Of a DNA stretch of 64,000 nt, positions 1 to 9,154 are shown piece after piece. The stretch is from the NCBI GenBank assembly GCA_002332905.1, contig DDAM01000062.1, forward strand, positions 131,739-195,738, given 5' to 3'. The stretch is from Firmicutes bacterium UBA2058. Its GTDB lineage: Bacteria > Bacillota > Clostridia > Tissierellales > Sedimentibacteraceae. Every line of letters starts with the position of its first letter. Within the stretch, counting starts at the first letter, position 1. Both the position numbers and the translations under genes were made by a program. The notes under the pieces are model-generated. The model worked only from the letters and a program-made list of their open reading frames with translations, did no database searches and had not been told where the DNA came from.

Positions 1-1470
1 TTTAACATTTTGTAAATCTGTATTTTCGCTTTTTATGCTTTCTTCAGTTAATAGATTTACATCCTGTAATGTCATATAGCTTATTATTTTATCATTATCT
101 AAAGGAATCACAGCTTTTAAGACCTTTTCTTGCTCAACTGTGTTTAGTATAAACTTAAATTTAACATCTACTTGTACAACTCTTGATGATATTTTCAATG
201 TATTGTCATACCAGTTTTCTATATTCCCATTTTTACCTACATATACAACAGAACTGTTTTCTTCTGTTCCCGCGTTTTGTGCTGATATATATTCTACTGA
301 TATATCACTTCTTCCTTTTTTTGAAAGAACAGAATTTAACATATCTACAACATTAGTATCAACCCCATAAACCGGTTTTAGGATGCTCAGGTTGTTAATA
401 ATACCTTGTAAATCATTTTGTGTTTCCCCTAAGGTATAAGGCTTTACTTGTAAATCAAATACTTTATTTACAGAGGTTGTACCTTTTTTGATTGTTGCTG
501 TAAGAGTAACATTTAAATTATCTGATGACGGATAAGCCGGTCTTTTAACTATACCAGTTGATGATATTATATTTCCATCAGAGCTAGACCATTCAATAAT
601 AGTTTTACCGCTTATTCCTCTTTTAGCAAGTTCCAGTTTATCTACTGCAACGACATTCTCACTTATAATGCTAATAGTTAATGCGTCCTTGTCAGAGTTA
701 ACAATTTCTAAATCAGCATCAATTGCTCCTCCTGTTGTGACTTTTACAACTGCATATGGACGGGATATTTGTTCCTTTCCATTTACAGGATTTTTATATG
801 TTGCTGATAATACATAGCTTCCTGCCTCATCAAAGTGGATTTCTGCTATTCCTTGACTGTTAGTATGAATCTCAGTTTCTACTGAGGCTTTATTTTCATT
901 TATATTGGATTTTATTAATTTGGCTCCATTAATTGGTTTTATATTGCTTGTCAAATCACCTATTGTAGCATCATCTTTAAACAGTTTTACTTGTAATGGA
1001 GTATTTATAGGCACTTCATACTCTTTACTATCAAAATATGAATATGCGCCTACCACATCACTGTAGTAAATTGCGTAAAATTCAATATAATCTCCTGATT
1101 CTACAACATATTGGTTGGCATTTGCTCCAGTTGTTTCATTAAGCATTGGTAATTTACCATTGACTCTAAACATCCAGTATACATTCTTCAAGCTAGCATC
1201 TGGATAACCATTTATTGTAGTTATCAAATCAGTACCATTAATTGCAGCTACCTTTTTCAGTACATCATATGCTGTTTCACCTTGTGTAAACTCAACTGTA
1301 GTTGGAGCAATATCTGTTTCGCCTATTCTCTCAACTCTTACAGTTGCCTGTAAATTTATTGCAGAATCTATTGCCATGGCTTCATATGTAGTACCTGGAA
1401 TCACACCGGTAAATAACATACATATAACTAGCATCATCACAATAACTCTATTTAGTACATGTGTTTTCAA
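1..1470 (-). CDS. DUF4430 (transcobalamin-like) surface protein, partial
   Basis: This minus-strand frame is open from a TTG at 1470 to the window edge, so the C-terminus is missing (about 490 residues seen). An AGGAG box lies just upstream. The first 30 or so residues form an export signal (MKTHVLNRVIVMMLVICMLF onward). Residues about 40-130 match the DUF4430 pattern, with an early GETAYDVLKKVA, a central YWMFRVNG and a later GDYIEFYAIYY. Later residues look Ig-like, including a bacterial Ig-type WSSSDGNI stretch near residue 300. DUF4430 is related to the C-terminal domain of transcobalamin/intrinsic factor, so cobalamin or corrinoid capture at the cell surface is inferred. The upstream cobalamin riboswitch supports this. 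The ligand itself is not shown by the sequence. Confidence 0.8.
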   Translation of the reverse strand, partial: MKTHVLNRVIVMMLVICMLFTGVIPGTTYEAMAIDSAINLQATVRVERIGETDIAPTTVEFTQGETAYDVLKKVAAINGTDLITTINGYPDASLKNVYWMFRVNGKLPMLNETTGANANQYVVESGDYIEFYAIYYSDVVGAYSYFDSKEYEVPINTPLQVKLFKDDATIGDLTSNIKPINGAKLIKSNINENKASVETEIHTNSQGIAEIHFDEAGSYVLSATYKNPVNGKEQISRPYAVVKVTTGGAIDADLEIVNSDKDALTISIISENVVAVDKLELAKRGISGKTIIEWSSSDGNIISSTGIVKRPAYPSSDNLNVTLTATIKKGTTSVNKVFDLQVKPYTLGETQNDLQGIINNLSILKPVYGVDTNVVDMLNSVLSKKGRSDISVEYISAQNAGTEENSSVVYVGKNGNIENWYDNTLKISSRVVQVDVKFKFILNTVEQEKVLKAVIPLDNDKIISYMTLQDVNLLTEESIKSENTDLQNVK

Positions 1471-1534
1471 TTTTTTAGCTCTCCTTTATTGTTTATATTT
1501 TTTATGTAAAAAGGACTAATCCTTGAACAAAAAA

Positions 1535-1563
1535 CAAAAAAGCTGTAGCAAAATTGCTACAGC
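1535..1563 (-). terminator. Expression-platform terminator of the first B12 riboswitch
   Basis: On the minus strand GCTGTAGC-AATTTT-GCTACAGC is followed by a run of T. It lies between the cobalamin aptamer and the TTG start at 1470, so ligand-dependent transcription termination is the likely mode of control. Confidence 0.75.
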
Positions 1564-1637
1564 CCGTATTTACTGCAAATATAAAAATGAATAGACATAA
1601 TCTACCCTATAGCTACCAATTACCCGTTGGACTACGT

Positions 1638-1830
1638 TATATTCTATGCAGGTCTTCTGGCTAACGGCTCATCATCTTTTTCACCTTCCCAAGGTAAAAC
1701 CTCAGTGGTATATTATTAAATAAATTAATAAAATTGAAAAAGACTCCTCGTATACAGCGGCGGGACCGCATCGGATTTTCACCGATTTCCCTCTTAGCCT
1801 TCACAGTTTGTGAAGGAACATAAAACATTT
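1638..1830 (-). promoter_or_regulatory. Cobalamin riboswitch (upstream of DUF4430 protein gene)
   Basis: The minus strand carries the B12-box form AGCCAGAAGACCTGC (about 1649-1663). It also has the conserved GCCACTG-like segment (here ATACCACTGAGG near 1700) and the core GGGAA...GGTGAAAATCC...CCCGCCGCTGT (about 1755-1795). A CTTCACA/TGTGAAG hairpin sits at the 5' side. Order and spacing fit the cobalamin class. The aptamer is followed by an intrinsic terminator and the DUF4430 gene. Confidence 0.9.
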
Positions 1831-2076
1831 ATTAAATTCATGATTATATTATCATTTTATGAAATTTGTGTCAATTGTATTATTATAATTCGACTTTAAA
1901 TACTAAAAAATTATATAAATATAATTATTTTAATTAAATACCAAAATAACCTTGTTTTTTTAAGCATTAAGGGCTATCAATTAATTTTATATCAAAAATT
2001 TTTTAATTAATAGTATTGTCTTAATATCGAAGATAGTATATATTAGAAATGCAATCACTAAGAAAAGAGGTTATAT

Positions 2077-2961
2077 ATGGATAAAAATATTAAAATAAGA
2101 AAAATACTAATAAAAATTATATTAATTACTTTCGGAGCATTTGTATACTCAATGGGAATTTCAATATTTTTAGATCCAAACAACCTTGCTCCAGGTGGCA
2201 CAACCGGAATTGCAATAATAATAAACAAGATAACTAGCTTAAAAACAGGTACACTGGTTCTACTAATAAATTTACCAATTCTGATATTTGGTTGGTGGAA
2301 GTTTGGAACTAGATTTATATTGTCAACTATATATGTTACATTAGTTTCATCATTTTTTATTAATGCATTGAATACACAGGTTATAGTAAATTACGGTGTT
2401 ATAACTCATGATTTACTGTTATCAGGCGTTGCAGGCGGTTCTTTGATGGCTATTGGAATGGCAATAGTATTCAGACAGGGAGCAACAACCGGAGGAACTG
2501 ATATAATTATTAGAGCTTTAAGACAAAAATATAAGCATATAAAAAGCGGGACTATTTTTATTATTACAGATGCAATTATTGTTTCAGCATCTGCAATTAT
2601 ATTTAAAAATATTGAAATTGCTTTATATGCTGCAATTACTATTGTTGTTAGTAATTTTGTTTTGGACTCTGTTTTATATGGAGGGGACAGTGCAAAAATA
2701 TTATATGTAATCAGTGATAATCAAGAAAAAATAGCCAAAAGGATACTTGATGAAATAGAAATAGGAGTTACATATTTGAAAGCTGAAGGAGCATATACAC
2801 GAAATGATAAAAAGGTTATTATGTGTGTGTGTAGAAAATATAATTATACGAAAATCAGAGAAATTGTAAGAGAAGAAGATACAAACGCATTTTTCATAGT
2901 ATCAAGTGCTAACGAGGTATTTGGAGATGGGTATAAAAGTCATCTAACTGAGGAAATATAA
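2077..2961 (+). CDS. YitT family membrane protein
   Basis: This 294-residue protein starts at ATG 2077 behind AAAGAGG. The first 200 residues hold about five or six membrane segments and contain the family signature PNNLAPGGTTGIAIIIN and QGATTGGTDII. The last 80 residues form the soluble DUF2179 domain (LDEIEIGVTYLKAEGAYTR...). Family members are inner-membrane proteins of unsettled transport function. A paralogue is encoded convergently next to it, at 3041. Nothing in the local sequence indicates a specific substrate. Confidence 0.9.
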   Translation: MDKNIKIRKILIKIILITFGAFVYSMGISIFLDPNNLAPGGTTGIAIIINKITSLKTGTLVLLINLPILIFGWWKFGTRFILSTIYVTLVSSFFINALNTQVIVNYGVITHDLLLSGVAGGSLMAIGMAIVFRQGATTGGTDIIIRALRQKYKHIKSGTIFIITDAIIVSASAIIFKNIEIALYAAITIVVSNFVLDSVLYGGDSAKILYVISDNQEKIAKRILDEIEIGVTYLKAEGAYTRNDKKVIMCVCRKYNYTKIREIVREEDTNAFFIVSSANEVFGDGYKSHLTEEI

Positions 2962-2968
2962 AATTAAC

Positions 2969-3003
2969 AATGGGATGTGCAATTAACTCACATCCCATTA
3001 TTT
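2969..3003. terminator. Bidirectional terminator between convergent yitT-like genes
   Basis: AATGGGATGTG and CACATCCCATT form an 11-bp stem around a 9-nt loop, with A- and T-rich flanks on both sides. It sits in the gap between the two convergent stop codons. Confidence 0.85.
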
Positions 3004-3040
3004 CATTACAAAGATTATTTTACACTACCCATTCTAAATA

Positions 3041-3901
3041 TTATTCTTTATGTAAATCCAAAAATCCATGCCCGTATACTTCATTATACTCTGTTATTAT
3101 CATTAACGCCTTGTTATCTACCTGTTTTATGAGTGACTTTATTGGATAAACCTGACTTTTACTGCATGCACACAAAATAACATCTTTATTTTTACGAGTA
3201 TATGAACCAATAGCATTGATTATAGTTGAACCTCTACTGATTTCCTCGTCTATTCTCTTTGATACTGTTTCTCCATTATCAGTTATGATAATTGCAAGCT
3301 TGCCAGAACTTGCACCGTACATTATTTTATCAACAACAATTGAACCAACAATTGTACATATAATTCCATACAATACTGCATTAATGCCAAATATAAATCC
3401 TCCAATAATAATGACACAGCCATCTATTGCCTGAGCTATTTGCCCGATGGATACATGAGGCATAAGCTTTTTAACTGTCATTATTACAAAATCACTTCCA
3501 CCTGTTGATGAACCTTGAATATATATCAGAGCATACCCAATTCCTCCTAATCCACCTGAAAATATAGCGGCTAAAAGTTCATTTCCTTTATATGCTGGTA
3601 TAAAAGGTACAATATAGTCCATAAATATTGCACATATAATCATTGTTTTTAATGATTTTAGCAAAAATTTCACACCTAGATACTTATAGCTTAGCATAAT
3701 TATTGGTATGTTAAGAATTAAACTTATTATACCAATTGGTAAATTTGACAAATAATTGATAATTACAGCCACTCCATTTACCCCACCAGGAGCAAAATTA
3801 GCATTTTTAGCAAACACATATACACTGATAGCTATAAAAAATGCTCCTATACAATCAACTAATATTTCTGTCCCTATCTTTTTAATGTTACTATCTTTCA
3901 T
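3041..3901 (-). CDS. YitT family membrane protein (second copy)
   Basis: The preferred start is ATG 3901 behind AGGTGGAG; a GTG at 3913 is less well spaced. The product has about 286 residues. It shows the same architecture as the 2077-2961 product: NFAPGGVNGVAVIINYL, then IQGSSTGGSDFVI in the membrane part, then a C-terminal DUF2179 domain (DEEISRGSTIINAIGSYTR). The two proteins are clearly diverged paralogues rather than a recent duplication. Function is unknown beyond membrane location. Confidence 0.88.
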   Translation of the reverse strand: MKDSNIKKIGTEILVDCIGAFFIAISVYVFAKNANFAPGGVNGVAVIINYLSNLPIGIISLILNIPIIMLSYKYLGVKFLLKSLKTMIICAIFMDYIVPFIPAYKGNELLAAIFSGGLGGIGYALIYIQGSSTGGSDFVIMTVKKLMPHVSIGQIAQAIDGCVIIIGGFIFGINAVLYGIICTIVGSIVVDKIMYGASSGKLAIIITDNGETVSKRIDEEISRGSTIINAIGSYTRKNKDVILCACSKSQVYPIKSLIKQVDNKALMIITEYNEVYGHGFLDLHKE

Positions 3902-4070
3902 TTCTGTCTCCACCTTTTATAACTTTTATTTTATAAATAATATGTAAAAACATATATGCATATTATTCACAAAATACATAATATTACAAATTACATTTTA
4001 AGTCAAATTGCTTCTGTTGTGTGTATGCACCAAACGTAGACATAATAAGTCCTCCATTTAATATTTTTAT

Positions 4071-4805
4071 TTATTGATATATATTTGAATATCCTCTGGG
4101 AGTTACCATTTTGCCATTTATTAATTTTGTTTGACTATTACCGACAAAGACAGTAGTAAACATATCTACTTCTGAGTATTTTAATTCTTCTAATGTTAGT
4201 ATTGTACTTTCTTCACCATCACGTCCTATGTTTTTCACATATCCGCAAATTGTATCCTTACCTTTATATTGAAGCATAATGTCACATGCCTCACTTAAAT
4301 AGCTTGACCTTTTTTTACTTGATGGATTGTATATGCATATAACAAAATCACCCATTGCAGCACATTCAATTCTTTTTTTAATCAGCTCCATAGGCGTTAG
4401 TAAGTCACTAAGGCTAATAACAGCAAAATCATGTGTGAGTGGAGCTCCTAAAACAGCTCCACCGCTCAAAGCTGCTGTAACTCCGGCTACAACCTCTATT
4501 TCAATACTATCATCATCACCTGTCAGTTCATAAATAAGGCTAGCCATACCATAAACTCCGCTGTCACCACTACATACCATAGCAACATTATTCCCAGCCT
4601 TAGTTTTATCAATAGCCCACTTACAACGGTCTATTTCCTTCATCATAGGTGTTGAATAAAATTCTTTATCCTTAAAGTGCTCTTTTATTAAATCAACATA
4701 TACTGTGTAACCAACTACAATATTGCTGCTTTCTATTGCTTTTTTAGCCTGTATAGTCATATATTCATATCCACCGGCGCCAAAGCCTACAACATATAAT
4801 TTCAT
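4071..4805 (-). CDS. cobJ/cbiH: Precorrin-3B C17-methyltransferase
   Basis: This 244-residue protein of the tetrapyrrole methylase fold has YVVGFGAGGYEYMTIQAKKA at the N-terminus. It then has the SAM-site segment CSGDSGVYGMASL and the motifs GVTAALSGGAVLGAPLTHDF and CIYNPSSKKR. It would methylate C17 and contract the corrin ring in anaerobic B12 synthesis. GGAGG precedes ATG 4805. It stands alone, with no other cob/cbi gene nearby, but a cobalamin riboswitch and terminator lie upstream, so it is feedback regulated. The rest of the pathway must be elsewhere in the genome. Confidence 0.9.
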   Translation of the reverse strand: MKLYVVGFGAGGYEYMTIQAKKAIESSNIVVGYTVYVDLIKEHFKDKEFYSTPMMKEIDRCKWAIDKTKAGNNVAMVCSGDSGVYGMASLIYELTGDDDSIEIEVVAGVTAALSGGAVLGAPLTHDFAVISLSDLLTPMELIKKRIECAAMGDFVICIYNPSSKKRSSYLSEACDIMLQYKGKDTICGYVKNIGRDGEESTILTLEELKYSEVDMFTTVFVGNSQTKLINGKMVTPRGYSNIYQ

Positions 4806-4842
4806 CTTTCCTCCATAAACAATTATATTTTAAATTTACCTG

Positions 4843-4899
4843 CAAAAAAACAATGCATATAATTCCAATCAATTGATAGGAAATAAATGCATTGTTAAA
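4843..4899 (-). terminator. Expression-platform terminator of the cobJ riboswitch
   Basis: On the minus strand AACAATGCAT and ATGCATTGTT form a long stem enclosing about 28 nt. The second arm runs straight into TTTTTTT. It lies between the aptamer and the cobJ ATG. Confidence 0.75.
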
Positions 4900-4974
4900 G
4901 TATATAATTAAATACGAATATAAATATACTATTATCAGCACCATCATCTTCCCACCGAAGCGATTTACTATAAT

Positions 4975-5135
4975 AATAGGCAGGTCTCCTGACTTGTAGT
5001 TCACCTTACTCTCTTTGCCTTCCCAAATAAATTCAGTGGCATAATAAGATTTCATCCCTACTTACAGTAGCGGGGGCTGTAGAGGATTTTAACCTCTTTC
5101 CCTTTTAAACTTAGATAAAGCACCTAATATTTTTA
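4975..5135 (-). promoter_or_regulatory. Cobalamin riboswitch (upstream of cobJ)
   Basis: On the minus strand the order is GGGAAAGAGG...AATCCTC, then CAGCCCCCGCTACTGT, GCCACTG, TTTGGGAAGGC and the B12-box form GTCAGGAGACCTGCC at 4979-4993. These are the conserved blocks of the cobalamin aptamer in the right order. A 96-residue open frame across it (4765-5055) is not a gene. Confidence 0.9.
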
Positions 5136-5183
5136 TTGTTTTTTACAAAATTAGTATACATTACTAATTAATATGTGTCAATA

Positions 5184-5226
5184 ATAAAAGCCTCCAATAC
5201 TATTTACAAATACGGAGACTTTTATA
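5184..5226 (-). terminator. Terminator after the TAXI-protein gene
   Basis: On the minus strand AAAAGTCTCC and GGAGGCTTTT pair around a loop of about 18 nt, and T-rich sequence follows. It lies just downstream of the stop at 5248. Confidence 0.65.
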
Positions 5227-5247
5227 TATTTAAATACTTCTATTAAT

Positions 5248-6162
5248 CTATTTAAACATGCCTATTTCTTTAAAATATTTCTCTGCGCCTGGATGTAATT
5301 TAATACTCATTCCTTCTAGTCCAAGTTCTTTAACTATAAACTTTCCTACATTATGAGCTGCTGATATTCTTTCACCATTATCATATAATGATTTTAGCAT
5401 GTTGTAAACTACATCTTCGCTTAATTTAGAGCTCACTGCTAGCATTGATTTAACTGTAAGTGTTTTGATATCTTCTGATTGTCCTTTATATGTATTTGCA
5501 GGAATTATATATTCTGTATAGAAAGAATAATCCTTCATTAAATTTTCAGCAGTTGTACCATCTATAGGAACTACAAATACATCTCTTTGAGTTCCTAAGT
5601 CTGTTATAGCCGCTGTTGGTATACCAGCTACTAAAAATGCTGCATCTATTTGCTTATCCTTTAAAGCTGTAGCTGCCTCTGCAAATGATAAAAATTTAGC
5701 TTCTATATCTTTATCAAAATCTAATCCAGCTGCTGCGATAATTTGTCTGGCATTAGCTTCAACTCCACTACCTATAGCTCCAACTGCTACCTTTTTACCC
5801 TTTAAATCTTTTATAGATTTAACTGATCCATCAATTGATATACACTGTAATGGCTCACTATAAAGACATGCAGCTCCTCTAATATCGCTTATTTTTTCTG
5901 TAAAAAGTACTGTCCCACTTTCAGCATAAAACGCAACATCGTTTTGTATAATTACTGCTTCAACCTCACCAGTCTTCAGCAAGTTTACATTAGCTACTGA
6001 AGCGCCTGTAGATTGTGCTGTAGCATTAATCCCTTTAATATTAGCATTCCATATTTCAGCAAATGCTCCACCTAACGGGAAGTAAGTTCCAGCCGTTCCT
6101 CCAGTACCTATATTAACAAATGTTTGTTTTGCTCCACATGCTGTTAATGTTCCTACTAACAA
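5248..6162 (-). pseudogene. TAXI-family TRAP solute-binding protein, 5' end lost
   Basis: The body is intact: GTGGTAGTYFPLGGAFAEIWN, a VANVNLLKTGEVEAVIIQND region and a full C-terminal lobe, as in TAXI-type extracytoplasmic binding proteins. The lipoprotein signal is readable as LKSALLLALLLVGTLTACG, but the frame meets TAA at 6193-6195 before any ATG. The first usable starts are TTG 6162 or CTG 6171, with no ribosome binding site. The upstream frame of a sensor-like gene runs straight into this sequence. A deletion that removed the start codon and upstream region is inferred. No TRAP permease gene is nearby. Expression is doubtful; it could still be translated weakly from TTG. Confidence 0.7.
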
Positions 6163-6490
6163 TAATGCCAGTAATAATGCAGATTTTAAATTTTAAACCA
6201 TAGATAACATAAAACATAGAAGCCGGGTAAACGATTGCAAAAGAACTAATTAAACTACTTCCTCTAATTAACAATATACTTATGCGTACTATAAAAACCA
6301 TTAATCCAGTGACTACACCTGTCCAAAATGAACTTAATTCCTTGCTATATGTAATTAATAAAATTGGGAACAATATAACCGCTGTAGAAACCCTAAAGCC
6401 ATCTATTATAAAATTTAGATATAATTGTGAGGTAATAGCTACTATTGCTGCGATAAAAAGCATCTTGCTAATTTTTTTCATAAACATTAT
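6113..6490 (-). pseudogene. Truncated sensor-kinase-like membrane domain
   Basis: From ATG 6484 or 6490 the frame reads MKKISKMLFIAAIVAITSQL, with about three or four membrane segments up to YVIYGLKF near residue 100. This resembles the N-terminal membrane part of clostridial sensor histidine kinases. After that the sequence is an out-of-frame copy of the TAXI-gene signal peptide region, so the last 23 codons are not native. No histidine kinase domain follows. It is probably the 5' fragment left by the deletion at about 6187-6200. Confidence 0.6.
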
Positions 6491-6542
6491 TCCTTCATGG
6501 CATATTTTTTTTATTATACAATAAATTTTATACCATAACAAG

Positions 6543-6580
6543 AAAAAAACGATTCAGTGTATAAAAGCCAAATCGTTTTT
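6543..6580. terminator. Terminator between TraX-like gene and sensor fragment
   Basis: AAAACGATT and AATCGTTTT arms flank a 17-nt loop, with T-rich sequence on both outer sides. It can serve the minus-strand sequence ending at 6592 and the opposite strand. Confidence 0.6.
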
Positions 6581-6591
6581 ATCTAATACAA

Positions 6592-7428
6592 TTAAATTAT
6601 ATAATTCACTATAATTCCTAATAACAATAAATGAGCGGGATAAAATGCATAAAAGAAATATTTTAAGGACAATCCTTTTTCTCCGTTGTAAAAGTGTATT
6701 GGTATAAAACCAAGACATGCAAATGCTTGTGTTATCGTAGATAACATATAGTATACAAATGCATACATATTGGTATTAAGATAGTCGAAAGCTATAAGCT
6801 GTTTATAGGTTGATATAGCAGGATTAATACAATAAGCTGCAAATATTATACTTACAAGCAAAGCACTTGTACATTTTTTGCTATGAAACATATATAAAAT
6901 AACTATAACCAAAATTCCAAGAGCTGCATAATCGCACTTTAAAAGCTCTGCCAAAACCATGCCTGCAACAGCTATCACAAAGGCTAACAGTGTACATAAT
7001 TGTTTTTTGTCTGCAAAACGTTTTAAGACAATATTAATTCCTGATATCACTACAAGTCCTATAAAAAGTGTAAAAAATACGTTTTGATGCTGCCAAGCGA
7101 AGAATTTTTTATAAAATGCAAAGTCAAAAGGAATTTCGGAAATAAAAGCAAATATAAATAAGCGTAATGCATACTTTTTAATGTTTTTTGTATGCAAAAA
7201 TCCCTCAACAAGTAAGAAGCAAAAAATTGGAAATGCCAATCGTCCTATAATTCTCATAATAAGACCTAAATTAAATATAATATTCATTGTTGCATAGTCA
7301 TATGTTAAATTGAATAACTCTCCTTGAACAATTGTAGCTCCAACATGGTCTATAAACATTGTAACAATCGCAATAATTTTTAACGTGCTTCCACTTATGC
7401 CTCTATTTGTCTTTTCAATCATATCCAT
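6592..7428 (-). CDS. TraX family membrane protein
   Basis: This 278-residue protein has about eight hydrophobic segments. The N-terminus reads GSTLKIIAIVTMFIDHVGAT, and IRIIGRLAFPIFCFLLVEGF follows near residue 60. Both are typical of the TraX family, named after the F-plasmid pilin acetylase; chromosomal clostridial copies have no proven role. A GIIVNYII tail ends it. The ATG at 7428 lies behind weak SD-like sequence, and ATG 7422 (MIEKT) is an alternative. No conjugation genes are nearby. Confidence 0.85.
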   Translation of the reverse strand: MDMIEKTNRGISGSTLKIIAIVTMFIDHVGATIVQGELFNLTYDYATMNIIFNLGLIMRIIGRLAFPIFCFLLVEGFLHTKNIKKYALRLFIFAFISEIPFDFAFYKKFFAWQHQNVFFTLFIGLVVISGINIVLKRFADKKQLCTLLAFVIAVAGMVLAELLKCDYAALGILVIVILYMFHSKKCTSALLVSIIFAAYCINPAISTYKQLIAFDYLNTNMYAFVYYMLSTITQAFACLGFIPIHFYNGEKGLSLKYFFYAFYPAHLLLLGIIVNYII

Positions 7429-7492
7429 AAATTTAACTCCAAATATTTTTTTACCAATTATACTATTTTTCTAAAATAAAGTAAATAGGTCA

Positions 7493-7525
7493 AAACAATT
7501 TAGCGAATGAACGCTAAATTGTTTA
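7493..7525 (-). terminator. Terminator after cysE
   Basis: AAACAATTTAGCG and CGCTAAATTGTTT form a perfect 13-bp stem around ATGAA. It overlaps the last bases of cysE. Confidence 0.75.
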
Positions 7526-8071
7526 TATGATATATTCACTTAGATAGGTTATTTTACTATTTTTATCAACTTCTTTTGCTGGTATTCCAACTACTGTAGA
7601 ACTTGGTGAAGTGCTTCGTAAAACTACTGAATTGGCTCCTATTCTAGTTCCTGAGGCAATATATATATTGCCTAAAACTTTTGCACCGGCTCCTATAACA
7701 ACATTATCTCCCACAGTTGGATGTCTTTTACCTTTTTCGTTTCCAGTACCACCTAACGTGACACCGTGATACATTGTAACGTTATTGCCTACTTCCGCGG
7801 TTTCACCTATAACTACACCTATACCGTGGTCTATAAATAAGCCTTTGCCTATTTTAGCTCCAGGATGTATCTCAATACCGGTTAGAAATCTTGAAATATT
7901 AGAAATTAACCTAGCTAAAAAAAACATTTTTTTAGTATAAAAAAAGTGTGACATCTTGTAGCATATTAATGCTTTGATATGAGGATATAAAAGAAAAACC
8001 TCTATCCTGTTTCGTGCTGCTGGGTCTCTATCAAATACTGAATCTATATCATTAATAATCGATTTAAACAA
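7523..8071 (-). CDS. cysE: Serine O-acetyltransferase
   Basis: This 182-residue short-form enzyme acetylates L-serine with acetyl-CoA, the first step of cysteine synthesis. The left-handed beta-helix hexapeptide region is visible: GIEIHPGAKIGKGLFIDHG, VVIGETAEVGNNVTMYHGVT, then GTGNEKGKRHPTVGDNVVIG. The catalytic His of IDHG and the HPT motif are present. The start is TTG 8071 behind AGGAGAGG. It lies 13 bp downstream of cysK in one operon under the cysK T-box leader. Confidence 0.95.
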   Translation of the reverse strand: MFKSIINDIDSVFDRDPAARNRIEVFLLYPHIKALICYKMSHFFYTKKMFFLARLISNISRFLTGIEIHPGAKIGKGLFIDHGIGVVIGETAEVGNNVTMYHGVTLGGTGNEKGKRHPTVGDNVVIGAGAKVLGNIYIASGTRIGANSVVLRSTSPSSTVVGIPAKEVDKNSKITYLSEYII

Positions 8072-8084
8072 ATTAATCCTCTCC

Positions 8085-8987
8085 TTAATCTGGATTATAA
8101 TTAATCATAGACAAATACTTTTCTCCACCATCAGGTGAAATGGTAACAATTTTTTTATCTGGACCATATTTTTTCGCAATCATTCTTGAAGCATAAACAT
8201 TAGCACCAGTGGATATACCAACTAGCATTCCTGTTAGCTTTGAAACCTCTACAGCAGTATTTTCTGCATCCTCATCTGAAACTCGTATAATATCATTTGC
8301 ATATTTACCATTATAAATACCTGGAACAAAGCCAGCTCCTATGCCTTGAATTTTATGCTTTCCAGCCTTTTCTCCGGATAATACAGCTGAACTACTAGGC
8401 TCTGCAGCAATAGATATAATATTCTTATTATACTCCTGAAGTCTTCTGGAAACGCCAGTTAATGTTCCTCCGGTTCCTACACCAGCTACAAATATATCCA
8501 AATCACTTACCTGTTTTATAATTTCATTGCCAGTTGTTAAGTAATGGATTTCGGAATTTGCTTTATTGTTAAATTGGTCTGGCATAAAATATCTTTTATC
8601 TTCTAAAACAAGCTCATTCGCTCTTTTTATTGCACCAGACATACCACCGCTACCTTCTGTTAATATTAATGTTGCTCCATAAGATTTTATAAGTGTTCTT
8701 CTTTCTTCACTCATAGTTTCAGGCATTATTATAACAACCTTATAACCTAAAAGCCTTCCTATAAGTGCTAAGCCTATTCCAGTGTTGCCACTTGTCGGTT
8801 CAACTATAATACTATCGTTTTTTAATAATTTTTTATCTATTGCATCTGTAATAAGTCCATACGCAGTTCTATCTTTTACACTTCCGCCTGGGTTAAATTT
8901 CTCCATTTTAATATATATATTTTCATTAGGAAGCTTCACGATAGGTGTGTTTCCTATAATATTTAATGTGTTAAAATTTTGGTTCAT
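8085..8987 (-). CDS. cysK: Cysteine synthase (O-acetylserine sulfhydrylase)
   Basis: This roughly 300-residue PLP enzyme makes cysteine from O-acetylserine and sulfide. The PLP lysine lies in MEKFNPGGSVKDRTAYGLI, the substrate loop is EPTSGNTGIGLA, the phosphate-binding segment is GVGTGGTLTG, and SPDGG follows near the end. The start is ATG 8987 behind GGGAGGAAATT; a longer frame to 9008 runs through a hairpin and is unlikely. It is first in the cysK-cysE operon and is controlled by a T-box leader. Confidence 0.95.
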   Translation of the reverse strand: MNQNFNTLNIIGNTPIVKLPNENIYIKMEKFNPGGSVKDRTAYGLITDAIDKKLLKNDSIIVEPTSGNTGIGLALIGRLLGYKVVIIMPETMSEERRTLIKSYGATLILTEGSGGMSGAIKRANELVLEDKRYFMPDQFNNKANSEIHYLTTGNEIIKQVSDLDIFVAGVGTGGTLTGVSRRLQEYNKNIISIAAEPSSSAVLSGEKAGKHKIQGIGAGFVPGIYNGKYANDIIRVSDEDAENTAVEVSKLTGMLVGISTGANVYASRMIAKKYGPDKKIVTISPDGGEKYLSMINYNPD

Positions 8988-9000
8988 AATTTCCTCCCAT

Positions 9001-9023
9001 TGCGCCACTTCGTGGCGTCACAA
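9001..9023 (-). repeat. Short palindromic repeat upstream of the cysK ribosome binding site
   Basis: CGCCAC-TTC-GTGGCG with flanking GTCACAA. A near copy with two changes lies in the same position before hypE (14972-14994). It sits directly upstream of GGGAGG. Confidence 0.6.
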
Positions 9024-9154
9024 AATTTGATGAAGAATCGTTTTTTGATTATTCTCCTTTTAATTTAAAATTTAAGTTTACTTTCAAAAATATCTCTATA
9101 CAGCTATTCGCTTAAATGTTTCATATTTTCTTTAATCATTTTCCGCATATAAAA

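Noticed and set aside
4765..5055. 96-residue minus-strand open frame
   Set aside because: It runs through the cobalamin aptamer and terminator and overlaps the cobJ start.
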